From Intoshia linei (lineage: Eukaryota; Orthonectida; Rhopaluridae), in contig LWCA01000496.1 in NCBI GenBank assembly GCA_001642005.1, positions 1 through 25,528 of the forward strand: DNA of 25,528 nucleotides, in the 5' to 3' direction. This document shows positions 20,899 through 25,528 of the stretch, piece after piece. The notes beneath the pieces were generated by a model that was not told where the DNA came from, did no database searches, and saw nothing but the letters and a program-made list of their open reading frames with translations. The stretch's first letter is position 1; each line of letters opens with the position of its first letter. Both the position numbers and the translations under genes were made by a program.

Positions 20899-22357
20899 TT
20901 AATTACATATTTTCATTCTTGGTACTGTTTTCATGTTGTCTTCACATGTGGTTTTGTAATCGTTTATCAGACTTTGTAAGGAATATATTGAATTGTTGAA
21001 ATAGGATTCATCCATGCCATCCACGTTTAAATAGTGATGGAGGTGAGCTTTGCGTTTATATAATTTTTTAAAAGAAACGCTCATATTTTGAAACATATTT
21101 ACAATATCGCCAGAATTTCTTAAAGCTAAAATAGCATAATCATGGCTTAACGGCTTTGCAGAACAAATACTAATCTTCCAAAAATTGGAACAGGTCTTAG
21201 TGAATATTTGCCTTTTACTAATAATGGCATCTAAATTAGACCGTATATCATATATATTTAAATTTCCCCTAGTGCAAATACAACATGATAATGTGGTACC
21301 AACAGGAACATGCATTAAATCTTTAGCCGGTTTTGGAGTATTTATGCTGATTCCAGTGGCTAAAAAATCTATAAATGTATTTCTTAGAGAAAAAATTCCA
21401 TTGAAAGAATCAGTTATAGACCTCGGTGAATCAAATATTGGGCTTTGAGAAGATATAACGTAGTTTAATCTAGGTAATGGTACCAAATTTACTGGAAGCT
21501 CACCAAGATCCATATTCAGTATACCATCGAGTCTAGATGAACTTGTTAAATTTAGTAGCAGTGATGCAATTAGACTATTGATGCTATCAAAGTTGTTTTT
21601 TGATTTTTTTTTGATAAAACTAGAATTAACCATTCTAAATAACTGTTTGTTTTCTATAGGAATTACTAAGTCTGAAAATTCTGATACTATATTTGTAGCC
21701 AAAACAGAATTGTATGGAGAAGTAATCACATCGTCTGGGTCTTGAGAAGATGGGTAAATGGGAAGAGATATTCTTTGAATCTTTTCATATTCGTCCGATA
21801 GAATATGCATTATTTTAGAACCTAAACCTGATCCCGTTCCTAAATGTAATGATATATTGCATTATAATTATTACCTCCGCCCATTGAATGAGTTATAAAA
21901 AAACAAGACATTGAATCACAATATTCAACAGATTTTCGAATAGTCTCTATAATCTTATTTGAATAATCGTTTCCATAAAAATGGTATCCCACTGCCCAAT
22001 TATTACCAGAGCCAGAGACACTACTTAAAATTTGTGTGTTGTCAAATAGTTCCGATAATCTCCCACGCTTTATTTCATTTAAAACTCCCTCCTCCATATC
22101 TATTAATATTGCTCTTGCTCTCAGTGACTGTATTGTAGAACCTACTTGTTGAGTTTTATTTTTTTGGTTGCAATTTTGGAAAAATGACGACATGGAATTG
22201 TCAAAAATTCCATCCTTGTTGAAGATACTATGCTCTTTCAAAGCTAGATCCCAGAATTTTTGCGCAATTTGATTTCCACATTGACCAACACTATATTTTC
22301 AATGTTTACAAATGTTTTATTTAGATAATCATACTGAATAAATATGGACTGTGACAT
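20899..22357 (-). CDS. TUBE1: Epsilon-tubulin
   Basis: Three exons on the minus strand (22357-22335, 22290-21875, 21839-20899) encode 459 residues; human epsilon-tubulin has about 475. Epsilon-tubulin works at centrioles and basal bodies, where it is needed to form or hold triplet microtubules. Visible features: MSQSIFIHVGQCGNQI at the start (GTP-binding loop T1), LRARAILIDMEEGV, the epsilon-specific SGSGNNWAVG, the tubulin signature GGGTGSG (about 145-151, split by an intron), DDVITSPYNS, LLLNLTSS and NMDLGELPVNLVPLPRLNY, and the C-terminal KKAHLHHYLNVDGMDES, closely matching epsilon-tubulins. Introns are 44 nt (22291-22334) and 35 nt (21840-21874). The 23 nt first exon ends within a His codon. 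The frame is intact and no key residue is missing. Its stop lies 16 bp from that of the dynein on the other strand. Confidence 0.95.
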
Positions 22358-22550
22358 TTCACTTTTTTATTTAAATTTTATATTTTATTTTATAGCAATA
22401 AATTTCATTTGATGCTAGATTTTACGCACAAATTATGTTATCCAGAAAATTTATTCGTGATATTTTATATATCCTCTTATTATATATATATTCATACAGC
22501 ATACAATTAATTGGAGTTGATCTTCAAGTTGTGTTAATGCTTAACACCTC
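22358..22550. other. Upstream region of epsilon-tubulin, no motif identified
   Basis: AT-rich sequence between the epsilon-tubulin start and a decayed transposase. It must hold the tubulin promoter, but I see no convincing TATA box or initiator. Confidence 0.3.
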
Positions 22551-24253
22551 TTAAATTTCGAGAGCTCGTTTGGCAGCATTATTGACTACTAGTGCAATTC
22601 CTATGCTTGAAACATCCCGTCCTAAGTAATACTTGTGATTATCGTGTTTTTTAAAGGCAATATCTACTAATACTTTCAACGATAATGATAGTATAGTTAA
22701 ATCATGCCAACATTTCCTCATTTTTACATCATTTATATATGCGTTTATAGCATTATCGGCTACCATCCAAAATGATATGTAACCATATGCAGTAAAATTC
22801 AAAAAAGATGATTGATTCAGTTCTGTCGATATTTAAAATGTATGCTTTAAGCGCATATATTATACGGGACATCCTCCGGGCCTTAGAAATTGCACCCGGT
22901 TTCAGTAATTTCACTTTACAGCATTCTTTATAGTCGTCACGCTTCTAACTTCTAATTTTAGAGAAGGATGAAATTACATTTTCAAAATTTATTCCATTAA
23001 TTTCTAATTTTGGAGGGAGATGAAATTTATTGTATTCATTAATATCGCTGATAAATAATTTATCAATTTTCCTTACAAAACATTCGTTTATTTCGGGTTG
23101 ATTAGTGTCTCCAAATAATGTTATGTAGACAGCCGAAATAATTATTTCTAGGATATGATGTCGGCAGGGCAGTTCAAGTATTTCATGGTTTAATTCATCT
23201 TTAATATATTTGACGCTACCATTTCTATATCCAGTGTTTGCTGCAGTTGTGTCAAAACACAGACCAACAACTTTCTTATACAAATTCCATTTACGTAGTA
23301 TCTGAAAAATTGTACTAGCTGTTGTGATCCCCTTTGCACCTATTTTCTTTAATAAACCGAGAATGATTTCTTGTTTGGCTTTGGTGTCAATTGCGACTAT
23401 AGCAATTCTTTCATCTTTTCAGAATTTTTTCCATCATAATATATGACACATTTTTGAATTTTGTCAACTAATAACCTAATCATTTCAGTATCCTTATTTC
23501 TGAAAGCAACTCTGTGTCGTCTATTGGTTTCATGAGAGGTACCCTAAAATAAATTAATTATTATGAATACATGTACCATTAGTATTGCTGCACCTCGCAA
23601 AGATATATTTCGAATCGCAAGCGCGTAATTTTGAAATATCAGTTTTTACAATAGATTCAGTATTATCAGTTTGGTTATAAATGAAAGATAATTTTCCATA
23701 TCTGCCACTTTGTCGAGACATTCTATCACATTTTTTTTTATTAAATAATTTCTGGTCTTTTTACAATTACCATTTTTATTTAAGATTTCATTTTTATATG
23801 GATTATCGTTGACTTATCGTTGATGTCATATAGCCATTTCCATATTTTTGACATTGTAGAAAATCGATATCTTCTTGTAGGGATCTACTTTGATCCGATT
23901 TCGCAACCTTAACATATATAAAACGGATAGTTATAATTATATACAGGAAACAAAGTAGTCAATTAATTTTTAAAATCTATCGCCGTGTTTGAGTTAAGGC
24001 GTCTCATTACTGTTCGATATTTTTTGAATGTATCCTTTAACTTAACAATTATACGTTCCACAGATACGATATTTAATCCCGTTTTGTTGTATATACCGAA
24101 TATTTCATATGCAATTTTACGATAATTACATGTATTACGTTCAAATTGGAACGCCAATATACGGCATATGACATTGTTTATAGTAGGTAATTTATGTTCA
24201 TTAAAAGTAAAGTCAATAAATGTTCCAACAAATAAATCACCAATTCTTGTCAT
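22551..24253 (-). pseudogene. Broken hAT-like transposase
   Basis: Fragments on the minus strand appear in N- to C-terminal order. At 24253-23963, KLPTINNVICRILAF and ..VSVERIIVKLKDTFKKYRT look like the N-terminal part. At about 23530-23284 there is HETNRRHRVAFRNKDTE..LLVDKIQKC, then a frameshift, then AKGITTASTIFQILRKWNLY. At 23283-22945, GLCFDTTAANTGYRNGS and ELPCRHHILEIIISAV are typical of a hAT-superfamily transposase group common in invertebrate genomes. At 22802-22551 there is a C-terminal-like fragment. Stops and at least one frame change separate the pieces, so no functional enzyme is encoded. Terminal repeats were not identified with confidence. Confidence 0.7.
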
Positions 24254-24872
24254 TTTAAAATTTATAAAAATTTAGATAAAATAAATTAAAATTTTCGTGA
24301 TATGTCGCAATTGATTGCAAATATACTACTATTGATGCAAAAATGGTATTATAGATTGAAAACGTCTATAAACATTATTGCATACTTGAACACCGATAAA
24401 AACCACAAAAATCGAGCTAGAATCAAATTTTAAAAATTGAAATGTATGGTAAAGCGTGGATGTTGACACCATAAAACATAAACCATGACAACATACCGCA
24501 ATGTTGTTTTTGGAAAAAATAAAGTTAAATTTAAATTTTTTTATACGATTTTCAAAAGAATATTTAAAATGATGAGCGCAACTCGAATGGGCATCTTTGC
24601 AACACCCCATTTTAGATTATTTTATATATCATGATAATACACCATTTCCGCACTAATCGCCCTTAATTCTTTGATGGGTGTGACACCCTAGTGTACAGTG
24701 TACATACAAAATGTACATGTAATTTCTTAACAAAGAAATATAACTACAACTGTAATATAGAATACAACAATGATTAATTGATTGATTTGTATCCATATAA
24801 ATTTAAATATCAATTTTGTAAACAAACAACCGAATTTTGATTAATTTTAATTTCTAATGAAATAAATCAACT
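24254..24872. other. Intergenic stretch with short palindromes
   Basis: It contains GGGTGTGACACCC (near 24676), a 6 bp stem around one base, and an adjacent cluster GTGTACAGTGTACAT..ATGTACAT (about 24692-24720). A 93-codon minus-strand open frame (24610-24329) has no recognised motif and is not called. The promoter of the small gene at 24873 should lie here. Confidence 0.4.
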
Positions 24873-25113
24873 ATGAGTTTGATTAAATCAGTAAATTCAA
24901 AAAATTTATCAAAAATACAAATAAATATGGAAAAAAAAATGAAAAATGAAATTTCAATAATGCGTGATATACATTTAAAAGTTTTTTTTGAAAACAATTA
25001 TAATAATATTTGATTAGCATAGAAGAAAGCAATTGATAAAACTACTGCAAAAGGATGAAGAGCATTATAATAAACGTTTGAATTGTAGAGGAAGAGAAAT
25101 TTACTACAATTAA
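24873..25113 (+). CDS. CFAP141-like small ciliary protein, two exons
   Basis: ATG 24873 opens a 36-codon exon (24873-24980). A 37 nt intron (24981-25017, AAA|GTTTTT to GATTAG|CAT) joins it in phase 0 to a second exon (25018-25113), giving 67 residues. The C-terminal half, HRRKQLIKLLQKDEEHYNKR followed by LNCRGREIYYN, resembles the C-terminus of CFAP141 (C1orf189), where a basic helix leads into E..Y...L...G.A.Y. CFAP141 is a microtubule inner protein of ciliary doublets. The intron length matches the other genes in this window, which supports the model. The protein is shorter than the roughly 100 residues of vertebrate CFAP141 and its N-terminal half shows no clear match. It could instead be an unrelated small basic coiled-coil protein. 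Confidence 0.5.
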
Positions 25114-25528
25114 ACTTTTACTACTATTAGGGTGTTAACTTTTTCACAAAACAAAAAATACAGGGTCATACATGATGAGAAATGTAAGTATATTTATGAT
25201 TGTTATGTTGTTAAAGTATAATTTTTCAGAAAGTCAGGCCCACGTCGACAAAATAGTTTCCTAAAATATATATAATATATTTTTTGTAACCTTGTCATTT
25301 AGTTTATTTTTATTGTACAGGCTAATTCCTCGTTAATAAAATTCCTTTATAACTGAATTCCTCATTAACGGAAAAAAATTCCTGATGAACGGACTGTGAA
25401 TTTTTCACAAGTACAAAAATTTCGTTAAATTTTAATTTAAAATTATATCATAATTTTTAAAAACATCAGACTACTCGACGGAAACAGTTTTCATAAATCT
25501 CAATTTATTATTAATTCAACTTATATAT
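25114..25528. repeat. Right flank with an AATTCCT short tandem repeat
   Basis: Between about 25323 and 25398, four units begin with AATTCCT and most continue toward a (C/G)(A/G/T)TTAA-like or GATGAACGG end, with spacing near 18-22 bp. No coding sequence or RNA gene was recognised in the rest of this flank. Confidence 0.45.

Noticed and set aside
21185-21448. Plus-strand open frame of 87 codons.
   Set aside because: It is the antisense shadow of the conserved epsilon-tubulin exon 3.
24329-24610. A 93-codon minus-strand frame next to the transposase relic.
   Set aside because: It is rich in Phe, Cys and His without any recognisable domain and is not collinear with a known transposase part.
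1-25528. CRISPR array, tRNA or rRNA genes, bacterial operon signals.
   Set aside because: No regular direct repeats with spacers, no cloverleaf or rRNA sequence was seen, and the genes are spliced eukaryotic ones.

Overview
This is AT-rich eukaryotic nuclear DNA, most likely from an invertebrate animal with ciliated or flagellated cells. The evidence is a multi-exon axonemal dynein heavy chain, an epsilon-tubulin and remnants of hAT-type DNA transposons. I cannot name the organism. Its most striking trait is intron size: most introns resolved here are 33-50 nt, with GT donors and acceptors usually ending in TTTAG, and the few long introns mostly carry repeats.

Layout. 1-3350 is mostly intergenic: a cluster of inverted TGTCAGTA octamers (about 244-946), transposon-end remnants and one unrecognised two-exon ORF (2484-2800). 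3351-3767 (+) is an intronless MEAF6/Eaf6 homologue. 4005-20882 (+) is an inner-arm-type dynein heavy chain of the DNAH3/7/12 group, which I resolved by hand into 35 exons. All splice phases join and the total is 11,709 nt (3,902 residues) with no internal stop. 20899-22357 (-) is a three-exon epsilon-tubulin gene, tail to tail with the dynein and only 16 bp from it. 22551-24253 (-) is a broken hAT-like transposase. 24873-25113 (+) is a two-exon 67-residue gene whose second exon resembles the ciliary microtubule inner protein CFAP141. The rest of the right end shows only short repeats.

Main observation. The dynein gene is intact as a reading frame, but AAA1, the main ATP-hydrolysis site of dyneins, has lost its catalytic residues. 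Walker A GTGKT is CNGAS, the Walker B acidic pair is Val-Asn, and the sensor-I Asn is Glu. AAA2 and AAA3 keep lysine-containing P-loops, and the stalk and microtubule-binding domain are the best conserved part. Hallmark motifs of AAA6 and the C-terminal domain are missing. This looks like a dynein pseudo-motor: a ring that may bind nucleotide and microtubules but should not hydrolyse ATP at AAA1. Three of the four recognised genes (dynein, epsilon-tubulin, CFAP141-like) belong to centriole or axoneme biology. Function and expression are inferred.
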